Positions 16,768 to 23,828 of a stretch of 47,122 nucleotides of DNA are shown here, one piece after another. Numbering within the stretch: the first letter of the stretch is position 1; every line of letters starts with the position of its first letter. The stretch lies in the NCBI GenBank assembly GCA_937892705.1, contig CALBGR010000001.1, positions 1-47,122 on the forward strand, in the 5' to 3' direction. Position numbers and translations under genes: made by a program. The notes under the pieces were generated by a model. It was not told the DNA's origin and did no database searches. It saw only the letters and a list, made by a program, of their open reading frames with translations. The stretch comes from an uncultured Candidatus Saccharibacteria bacterium (GTDB lineage Bacteria; Patescibacteriota; Saccharimonadia; Saccharimonadales; UBA4665).

Positions 16768-17922
16768 ATGGATCTAGATATGAAACAATTGGCAGTAGCA
16801 ATTCGCGCTATTGCTGAAGAAAAAAACCTACCAGAGGATAAAGTACAGGAAATTGTTGAGCATGCGCTTGCTGCTGCGTATCGCCGTGACTATGGTGATC
16901 GGGATCAGACGGTGCGTGTGAATATGAACCTGCATACTGGCGAAATTGATGCCTACGTTACTAAAGAGGTGGTTGAAAAGGTTAAAGAACCTACATACCA
17001 AATTAGTCTTAAGGATGCGCAGACTATAAAGAAAGATGCCAAGGTAGGAGATGAAATCGAAGTTCATCAAAAGGTGGAAAGCTTTGGTCGTGTAGCGGCC
17101 CAGACGGCAAAGCAGGTGATTTTGCAGCGTCTTCGTGAAACCGAACGTGAAGCAGTAATGGAAGAATTCAGCGACAAAATTGGTTCGGTTATTAATGCAG
17201 TAGTATCGCGAGTAGAAGGTAATATTGTGCGTGTAGATCTCGGCAAAGCGCAAGGTATTATGCCACGCAGTGAGCAGATTCAAGGTGAGCGATACTATCC
17301 AGGTCAGCGCATAAAGGTATATTTGAAGGATGTTGAGCGAGGTTTCCATGGTCCGCAGCTTGTTGTATCTCGTGGCAATACTGAGTTCCTTGAGCATCTT
17401 TTCCATGCTGAAGTGCCAGAAATGGAAAGTGGTGCAGTAGAAATCAAGGGTATTGCACGCGAAGCTGGTGTGCGCAGTAAGATTGCTGTACATTCAACTG
17501 TGCCGGGTGTGGATCCAGTTGGAACCTTTGTCGGCGGTCATGGCACCCGTGTAAATGCGGTAGTAAGTGAAATTGGCGAGCAGGAAAAGATTGATATTAC
17601 AGTGTGGAGTGAAGATCCTGCAGAGTATATCTCAAATGCATTAAGTCCAACCAAGGTTTCACACGTGCAAATCGACGAAGCCAATAAGAAAGCGAAAGTT
17701 ATTGTGCCGGAAGATCAGCTCAGTATAGCGATTGGTAAGGGTGGTCAGAATGTACGTCTTGCCAGCAAGTTGACCGGCTATGAGTTAGATATTGAAGCTG
17801 AAAAAGAAGCAGCGCCAGCTGAAGGTGCCAATGCTGAAGCGAAGCCGGTAACACAAAAAATTAAGCGTAAAAGCGACCTGGAAAACAGTTTGCTTGAAGC
17901 TATCGAAGAGCACGGCGAGTAA
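16768..17922 (+). CDS. nusA: Transcription termination/antitermination factor NusA
   Basis: 384 residues. NusA binds RNA polymerase and modulates pausing, intrinsic termination and antitermination. Domains in order: N-terminal polymerase-binding domain (1-125), S1 domain (about 130-200, GSVINAVVSRVEGNIVRVDL), KH1 and KH2 (about 200-345, with GHGTRVNAVVSEIGEQEKIDI and IAIGKGGQNVRLASKLTGY). There are no C-terminal acidic repeats, as in Gram-positive NusA. The frame is open from 16660, but that stretch is the promoter; the ATG at 16768 follows GAAAGG at a proper distance and starts MDLDMKQ, matching the family. rimP is not adjacent. The leader terminator suggests self-control. Confidence 0.96.
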   Translation: MDLDMKQLAVAIRAIAEEKNLPEDKVQEIVEHALAAAYRRDYGDRDQTVRVNMNLHTGEIDAYVTKEVVEKVKEPTYQISLKDAQTIKKDAKVGDEIEVHQKVESFGRVAAQTAKQVILQRLRETEREAVMEEFSDKIGSVINAVVSRVEGNIVRVDLGKAQGIMPRSEQIQGERYYPGQRIKVYLKDVERGFHGPQLVVSRGNTEFLEHLFHAEVPEMESGAVEIKGIAREAGVRSKIAVHSTVPGVDPVGTFVGGHGTRVNAVVSEIGEQEKIDITVWSEDPAEYISNALSPTKVSHVQIDEANKKAKVIVPEDQLSIAIGKGGQNVRLASKLTGYELDIEAEKEAAPAEGANAEAKPVTQKIKRKSDLENSLLEAIEEHGE

Positions 17923-17956
17923 AGGCTTGTCGGTGGATTTGAGCTCACAAATTAAA

Positions 17957-17983
17957 TTAGCACTCTTGCATGGAGAGTGCTAA
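17957..17983 (+). promoter_or_regulatory. CIRCE operator upstream of clpC
   Basis: Perfect CIRCE: TTAGCACTC, 9 nt, GAGTGCTAA; the symmetry extends three more bases on each side (AAA/TTT). This is the binding site of the heat-shock repressor HrcA. It covers the -35 region of the clpC promoter. Confidence 0.95.
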
Positions 17984-17994
17984 TTTGTTATTAT
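17966..17994 (+). promoter_or_regulatory. clpC promoter overlapping CIRCE
   Basis: TTGCAT at 17966-17971, a 17-bp spacer, TATTAT at 17989-17994. The -35 lies in the central spacer of CIRCE, so HrcA binding would exclude polymerase. The leader is about 120 nt; near its end TCCC-AAA-GGGA (18095-18105) could pair with the edge of the Shine-Dalgarno. Confidence 0.7.
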
Positions 17995-18120
17995 GGTATA
18001 AGGTGGAAAGTGTGTATTCATACTTTCGCTTGCAGATCAAAATAATTTGGGCAGTAGCAAGAAAAATAACTTCCTGTCATGTGAGCTACGTAAATCCCAA
18101 AGGGAGGGTGGTAGAAGACT

Positions 18121-20601
18121 ATGATGCCAAATAACCCAGATTTCCAAGAATTTATCCAACGATTGACAAATAATGCGCACGGCAGCCTTCGTCACGCGGA
18201 CGAGATTGCTCGAGGGCTTGGCAGCGCATATATTGGCACAGAGCATCTTTTACTAGGCGTACTTGCACAGGAATCTAGTATGGGCGCCAAAATACTTGAA
18301 GGCGCAGGTGTGACATTAGATCGTGCTCGATTAGCGTTAAATCTTACACCAAAAGCATTGGTAGTAAATATAGGTGCTAAAGGTTTGAGTGAAACCGTGA
18401 AGCTAACGCTAAAAATGGCATATGATCTTGCGCAAGATTATGGTCAGGAATTCTGTGGCACGGAGCATATTTTATACAGTATTTTAACGCAGAAAAATGC
18501 GCGTGCAACCATCTTGCTGCGTGACATGAATGTTGATGTTGATGCGCTGATTGCTGAGATTGAGCGGTTTCTTAATCGGCAGCAGTATGAGGAAGGTAAT
18601 GATAGTGCAGCACAAATACGGCGCAGCGGACGCAAAGGCCGTAAGACTGCACTTGATTTCTATGGCACTGATCTGACTGAATTGGCACACAAAGGCAAGT
18701 TGGATCCTGTTGTTGGCCGTGATAATCAGATTAAGCGAGTGATTACTATCCTAAATCGCCGCACAAAAAATAACCCAGTGCTGATTGGTGAGCCAGGTGT
18801 AGGTAAGACGGCGATTGTAGAGGGTTTGGCACAGCGTATTGCAGCAGAAGATGTGCCCGATGGACTGTTAGACAAGCGCATCATCATGCTTGACTTGGCG
18901 GCAATGATTGCTGGAACAAAGTATCGCGGTGAGTTTGAGGATCGCCTGAAGAAGGTGATGGCCGAACTTGAGTCTGACAATCGAACAATTGTGTTTATTG
19001 ATGAAATTCATCTGCTTGTCGGTGCTGGTGCGGCTGAAGGTGCAATGGATGCAGGTAATATCTTGAAGCCTGCTTTGGCTCGTCGAAAGATCCAGTTAAT
19101 TGGTGCTACAACAACCGACGAGTATACAAAGCACATCGAAAAGGATGCTGCACTTGAGCGACGTCTGCAGCCCGTTCAGGTGCCGCCAACCAATACTGCT
19201 GAGACGCTTGCGATTTTGAAAGGACTCCGTAAGCATTACGAAGAGTATCACGGTGTGGAGATTAGCGATGAAGTGCTTGAGGATACCGTAACATTGGCAG
19301 ATCGGTATATAAACGACCGGTATATGCCAGATAAAGCGATTGATCTCTTGGACGAGACGGCTGCGCATTTGCGAGTAGATAAAGGCAAAACACCGCCTGA
19401 AGTTCGTCGTCTGCAGAAAGAGCTAAAACTAGTTAATGCACGTATTGATGATGCTGTTGATGCTGAAGATTATGAGCGTGCTGCAAGGGAAAAGACGCGT
19501 GCAAGTCAGATTAATGAAGAACTGAAAAAGCTTCAGGCTTCTGGCAATACCACAAAACGTCTTGTATTGAAGAGTGATGATGTTGCAGAAGTAGTATCGC
19601 GGATGACCGGCATACCAGTTGGGAAGGTGATTCGTTCTGAGGCGAAGTACTTGCTCAACTTAGAAAAGAACATCGGCAAACATATTATTGGCCAAGAAGA
19701 GGCGGTGTCAGCAGTGGCTCGTGCTGTTCGCCGTAGCCGTTCAGGTATAGCAAGTAGCAAGCGCCCAATCGGTTCGTTTATATTCCTTGGTCCAACTGGT
19801 GTTGGTAAGACCGAACTTGCACGGGTACTGGCTCGAGAATTCTTCGGCAGTGATGATGCGCTTATTAAGATCGACATGAGCGAGTTTGGTGAGCAGCATA
19901 ATGTTGCGCGTTTGGTTGGTGCACCAGCAGGGTATGTTGGTTATGAGGATGGCGGACAATTGACAGATAAAGTACGTCGTCAGCCGTATAGTGTGGTGCT
20001 GTTTGACGAGATAGAGAAAGCACACCCAGAAACGTTTAATATGCTGCTGCAAATTCTAGAGGACGGTCATCTCAGTGATGCTAAAGGACGAAAAATTGAC
20101 TTTACTAATACGATCGTCATTATGACCAGCAACATTGGTGCAGATAAGCTACAAAAGGAAGTTACACTTGGATTTAACGCGATCAATACTCAGGCTGAAA
20201 AAGATCTTGATGCTTTGCATGAAATAAACAAAGACAAGGTGCTGGAAGATTTGCGTAAGGCTATGCGTCCGGAGCTATTGAATCGTATTGATAAAATCAT
20301 TGTCTTCCATGCCTTAACGAAGAAAGATATTTACAAGATTATTGATCTTCAGATTGATGATTTGCGTAAGCGTTTGCAAAAGAAGGGTATTGGTATTGAG
20401 CTGACAACGGCCGGAAAACAGTACTTACTAGAACATGGCTATGATTCTAAGAACGGCGTACGGCCACTTCGTCGGCTCATTCAGGATACGGTAGAAGATC
20501 ATATCGCGTTGCAGCTGCTGGAAGAGCAGTACCAGAAGGGTGATATCGTCAAGGTGACTGCTAAAAAAGGCGAACTTGCGTACCTAACTAGTGGCGAATA
20601 G
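18121..20601 (+). CDS. clpC: ATP-dependent Clp protease ATP-binding subunit ClpC
   Basis: 826-residue AAA+ unfoldase that feeds substrates to ClpP. Two N-terminal Clp repeats (1-145), first AAA+ module with Walker A GEPGVGKT (223-230) and Walker B IVFIDEIH, a middle domain with a UVR-like helix pair (IDDAVDAEDYERAAREK), second AAA+ module with GPTGVGKT (about 557) and the D2-small domain. The short middle domain and UVR-like segment fit ClpC rather than ClpB. The start at 18121 follows the strong Shine-Dalgarno GGGAGGGTGG; the second codon is also ATG. CIRCE control links it to clpP at 41503. Confidence 0.95.
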   Translation: MMPNNPDFQEFIQRLTNNAHGSLRHADEIARGLGSAYIGTEHLLLGVLAQESSMGAKILEGAGVTLDRARLALNLTPKALVVNIGAKGLSETVKLTLKMAYDLAQDYGQEFCGTEHILYSILTQKNARATILLRDMNVDVDALIAEIERFLNRQQYEEGNDSAAQIRRSGRKGRKTALDFYGTDLTELAHKGKLDPVVGRDNQIKRVITILNRRTKNNPVLIGEPGVGKTAIVEGLAQRIAAEDVPDGLLDKRIIMLDLAAMIAGTKYRGEFEDRLKKVMAELESDNRTIVFIDEIHLLVGAGAAEGAMDAGNILKPALARRKIQLIGATTTDEYTKHIEKDAALERRLQPVQVPPTNTAETLAILKGLRKHYEEYHGVEISDEVLEDTVTLADRYINDRYMPDKAIDLLDETAAHLRVDKGKTPPEVRRLQKELKLVNARIDDAVDAEDYERAAREKTRASQINEELKKLQASGNTTKRLVLKSDDVAEVVSRMTGIPVGKVIRSEAKYLLNLEKNIGKHIIGQEEAVSAVARAVRRSRSGIASSKRPIGSFIFLGPTGVGKTELARVLAREFFGSDDALIKIDMSEFGEQHNVARLVGAPAGYVGYEDGGQLTDKVRRQPYSVVLFDEIEKAHPETFNMLLQILEDGHLSDAKGRKIDFTNTIVIMTSNIGADKLQKEVTLGFNAINTQAEKDLDALHEINKDKVLEDLRKAMRPELLNRIDKIIVFHALTKKDIYKIIDLQIDDLRKRLQKKGIGIELTTAGKQYLLEHGYDSKNGVRPLRRLIQDTVEDHIALQLLEEQYQKGDIVKVTAKKGELAYLTSGE

Positions 20602-20614
20602 GAGAATAGCGCGG

Positions 20615-20620
20615 TATACT
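20615..20620 (+). promoter_or_regulatory. -10 element for the HEXXH membrane protein gene
   Basis: TATACT 11 nt before the ATG at 20632, 14 nt after the clpC stop; predicted leader about 4 nt. Confidence 0.55.
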
Positions 20621-20631
20621 AGGCGCTAGGT

Positions 20632-21609
20632 ATGCAGCAATCTTCTTCACGTCGAGGAACCATACTAGCACTGTTGTCTGTGGTGTTGGTATGGGCAGCA
20701 GTAGTGTTTATATGGGTTGAACGTCAAGCAATTTATGACTGGTGGCGGCTTCGTGGCTATCAGCCGCCAGCTGAAATTGTTGCACTTGCAGATAACACTA
20801 CAATGAACGAGCGTGCCCGGCGCGTATTTTATGTGTATCACCCGCAATTAGAGCCTCGAGAGACATTTAACGAGCATTGTCGTGACGGTGAATTTACGAT
20901 TGTGCTTGGGTGTTATTCAGCGGGGAGAGGCATTTACATTTTCCGTGTTGATGATCCGCGTCTTGACGGTATAGAAGAAGTTACAGCTGCGCATGAGTTT
21001 TTACATGCTGCATATGATCGGTTGTCTAGTGATGAGCGTGCGAAAGTTGATCGGCTTACTGCTCAGGTGTATGAAAATTTAAATAACGAACGTCTGCGTG
21101 AAACTTTGGCGGAGTATGAAAAACATGATTCTTTGGTGTTACCGAATGAGCTTCATTCTATTATTGGCACTGAGGTGAGAGATTTACCGGCTGAGCTTGA
21201 GCAATATTATGCAAAATATTTTGAAAACCGAAAACAGATTGTGGCATTTTCTGAAGCGTACGAGGCAGCCTTTGCCGAACGTAAATATCTTGCAAAACAA
21301 TACGAGGAGCAATTAACAGTATTAAAACGGCAAATCGAAGCTGAAAATGAAGTGCTCGCAGCGGAGCAAGTACGACTTGAGAGAGAAATGGACGAACTGG
21401 AAGGTGAACGTAATGGCGTGGTAGACCCTGATGCGTTTAATGCTCGGGTAAACGCCTACAATTTAGCAATAAACGATTATAACCGCCGAGTTAAGCAGGT
21501 TTCAGAGATGGTAGATCGCTATAACAGTTTGTATGAAAAATACAAAGCAGTGGTACTAGAGCATCAAGATCTCTTTAAAGCTATAGATAGCCGCCCGCAG
21601 CAGATGTAG
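20632..21609 (+). CDS. Membrane-anchored putative zinc metallopeptidase with C-terminal coiled coil
   Basis: 325 residues that I cannot place in a named family. One N-terminal membrane helix (residues about 10-28, Arg before it) suggests an anchor with the rest outside. His121-Glu122-Phe-Leu-His125 within VTAAHEFLHAAYDRL is a good zincin HEXXH motif in a helix; candidate third ligands are Glu173 and Glu181 in the well-formed NELHSIIGTEVRDLP block. Cys83 and Cys94 could form a disulfide. Residues about 190-310 are a long charged coiled coil. It lies between clpC and radA but has its own near-leaderless promoter. Function unknown: perhaps cell-wall or surface protein processing. Confidence 0.8.
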   Translation: MQQSSSRRGTILALLSVVLVWAAVVFIWVERQAIYDWWRLRGYQPPAEIVALADNTTMNERARRVFYVYHPQLEPRETFNEHCRDGEFTIVLGCYSAGRGIYIFRVDDPRLDGIEEVTAAHEFLHAAYDRLSSDERAKVDRLTAQVYENLNNERLRETLAEYEKHDSLVLPNELHSIIGTEVRDLPAELEQYYAKYFENRKQIVAFSEAYEAAFAERKYLAKQYEEQLTVLKRQIEAENEVLAAEQVRLEREMDELEGERNGVVDPDAFNARVNAYNLAINDYNRRVKQVSEMVDRYNSLYEKYKAVVLEHQDLFKAIDSRPQQM

Positions 21610-21633
21610 GTATAAACCTGCAGTTATTTGCTT

Positions 21634-21639
21634 TATACT
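21634..21639 (+). promoter_or_regulatory. -10 element for radA
   Basis: TATACT 11 nt before the ATG at 21651; predicted leader about 4 nt. Confidence 0.55.
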
Positions 21640-21650
21640 AGAAAGAACAT

Positions 21651-23003
21651 ATGGCGAAGCAAGATATTCATCAGTATGTATGTACAAATTGCGGCGCGGT
21701 GTCAGCAGCGTGGAGCGGACGATGCTTTAATTGTGGTGAATGGAATACACTGGTAGAGCAGGTGCCGACAGAAGTTGAGCAGATTGTAAAAACTGGTCGT
21801 GAAATTACATCGCGAAATATTAAAGAATCTATAAAAGAGGATTTCAAACGTATCCCTACAGCTATAAGCGAAGTGGATATGGTACTTGGTGGCGGCATTG
21901 TAGGAGGAAGTGTGAATTTGATTGCTGGTCAGCCGGGAATTGGCAAAAGTACCTTGCTGATGCAGCTTGCGAATATGCTGGGTCAGACAGTGGAAGTTTT
22001 ATATGTGAGCGGTGAAGAATCTGCGCATCAGGTAGGGCTGCGGGCAGAGCGTCTTGGAGTGAAGGCTACGAAACTACAGATTGCAACATCGAATTCTGCA
22101 AATGATATTGCTGCTACGATTGCAAGCGGGAAGCATAAGATTGTAGTTGTAGACTCAATCCAGATGGTTTCGGTTGATGAGCTTTCGTCAGCGGCTGGAA
22201 CAGTGAGTCAAATCACGGCAAGTACCCAGGTGATCACTAATGCGGCGAAACAGACCAACACAGCTGTGATTTTGGTTGGGCATGTTACGAAAGAAGGGTC
22301 AATCGCTGGACCGAAAGTACTAGAACATATGGTCGATGTGGTGTTGCAGCTTGAAGGAGATCGGTACGGTGGGTTTAAGGTGCTTCGGGCGGTAAAAAAT
22401 CGTTATGGATCAACTAATGAAGCCGGTATTTTTGAAATGAAGGACACAGGATTAATTCCAGTTGATAATCCTTCAGCAGCGCTACTCGCGGAACGTCAGG
22501 TGAGCGACGGGTCAATTGTGCTTGCGACTATGGAAGGAACACGACCGCTGTTAGTTGAGGTGCAGGCACTGGTAAATCGTACTAGCTATGGGTATCCAAA
22601 GCGTGCGGCAAGTGGCATGGATCTGAATCGCTTAAATCTGCTGGTAGCAATGTTAGAAAAACGCACCAAATTGAATTTAGCTGAACACGATATCTACATA
22701 AATATCGTGGGCGGCATTCGCATAACCGAGCCTGCGGCAGATTTAGCAGTATGCATGGCAATTGGTTCGGCTGCAAAAGGCATGCAGCTGAATAAAAATC
22801 TCGTGGTGTTTGGCGAAGTCGGTTTGCTCGGAGAGGTGCGACATGTGCCATTTGTCGAAAAGCGTTTGGCGGAGGCAAAGAAATTAGGATTTGATGGGGC
22901 GATTGGACCAAGAACAAAAGGCTTGAGTGCAGCGCAGAGCAAATTACTGCATGTTGCTACTGATGTGCGAAGCGCACTCAATCAATACCTAGAAAGAGAG
23001 TAA
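21651..23003 (+). CDS. radA: DNA repair protein RadA (Sms)
   Basis: 450-residue RecA-like branch-migration ATPase used in recombination and natural transformation. N-terminal four-cysteine zinc finger (CTNCGAVSAAWSGRCFNCGE), Walker A GQPGIGKST at about residue 100, the RadA-specific KNRYGS motif, and the C-terminal Lon-protease-like domain (MDLNRLNLLVAMLEKR, DIYINIVGGIRITEPAADL, GEVGLLGEVR). Complete. The intact zinc finger is worth noting because two other proteins of this window have lost theirs. The PIN-TRAM gene follows 4 nt after its stop. Confidence 0.97.
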   Translation: MAKQDIHQYVCTNCGAVSAAWSGRCFNCGEWNTLVEQVPTEVEQIVKTGREITSRNIKESIKEDFKRIPTAISEVDMVLGGGIVGGSVNLIAGQPGIGKSTLLMQLANMLGQTVEVLYVSGEESAHQVGLRAERLGVKATKLQIATSNSANDIAATIASGKHKIVVVDSIQMVSVDELSSAAGTVSQITASTQVITNAAKQTNTAVILVGHVTKEGSIAGPKVLEHMVDVVLQLEGDRYGGFKVLRAVKNRYGSTNEAGIFEMKDTGLIPVDNPSAALLAERQVSDGSIVLATMEGTRPLLVEVQALVNRTSYGYPKRAASGMDLNRLNLLVAMLEKRTKLNLAEHDIYINIVGGIRITEPAADLAVCMAIGSAAKGMQLNKNLVVFGEVGLLGEVRHVPFVEKRLAEAKKLGFDGAIGPRTKGLSAAQSKLLHVATDVRSALNQYLERE

Positions 23004-23007
23004 CTGT

Positions 23008-23823
23008 ATGGATATTATCGTTATTCTACTGTTGATTATTGTTATATTCTTATTGCTGCAAAATCAGGGGATAATAGGATTGATTTTTTTAAAAGGTGGT
23101 AGGCGAAAGATTATTGTAGATAGCTGTGCGCTCATCGATGGACGGATCGTGGAATTAGTGCGAACTGGTTTTGTGGCAGATCAGTTAATAATCCCACGGT
23201 TTGTTTTGAGTGAACTACAGTTGCTTGCTGATGGTAATGATACTCAGAAGCGTGAGCGAGCACGATTTGGTCTGGAAGTTGCAGCAGAATTACAAGAATA
23301 TACCTGGGTAGATGTGCTTATTGACGAAACCAAGATTCCGCAGGTGAATACAACTGACGATAAATTAATTCGTTTAGCTAAAAAACGTCGCGCTGTGCTT
23401 TGTACTACTGATTATAGTCTCAATAAGGTTGCTTCTGTCGAAAGGATAAAGGTACTCAATATTCATGATTTGGTACAAAGTCTGCGTCCGGTAGCTTTGC
23501 CAGGCGAAAAGGTTAAGGTGAAAATTACACAAAAAGGCAACAATTTACAACAAGGTGTGGGGTATTTAGAAGACGGTACGATGATAGTGGTCGAGGGCGC
23601 AGCTCGTGCTGTTGGGTCTACGATCACTGCTGAAGTAGATCGTATGCATCAGACAATAGCGGGTAAAATGGTGTTTGCGCATGTGCTGCCGAAATCAACG
23701 ACACCTAAGACCTCTATACAAAACGCAAAATCTGTTCGTAAAACAGCTACTGCAGTTGCTTCTCGTTTGCGTCAGGCAACAGCAGGAAAGCAAGCTACTC
23801 GTCGTAAAAAGCTGGTTTTGTAG
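23008..23823 (+). CDS. PIN-TRAM domain protein (YacL-like)
   Basis: 271 residues. A short N-terminal membrane helix (IVILLLIIVIFLLLQNQGIIGLIF), then a PIN nuclease domain (IIVDSCALIDGRIVEL with the first Asp, ELQLLAD, TTDDKLIRLAKKR and LCTTDYSLNK with further acidic residues), then a TRAM RNA-binding domain (KVKVKITQKGNNLQQGVGYLEDGT) and a basic tail. The YacL family typically has four N-terminal helices; this one has a single helix, so it is a reduced form. Likely a membrane-bound ribonuclease. It follows radA with 4 nt between, as in many Gram-positives, and ends 5 nt before the convergent PBP gene. Confidence 0.9.
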   Translation: MDIIVILLLIIVIFLLLQNQGIIGLIFLKGGRRKIIVDSCALIDGRIVELVRTGFVADQLIIPRFVLSELQLLADGNDTQKRERARFGLEVAAELQEYTWVDVLIDETKIPQVNTTDDKLIRLAKKRRAVLCTTDYSLNKVASVERIKVLNIHDLVQSLRPVALPGEKVKVKITQKGNNLQQGVGYLEDGTMIVVEGAARAVGSTITAEVDRMHQTIAGKMVFAHVLPKSTTPKTSIQNAKSVRKTATAVASRLRQATAGKQATRRKKLVL

Positions 23824-23828
23824 AGACT

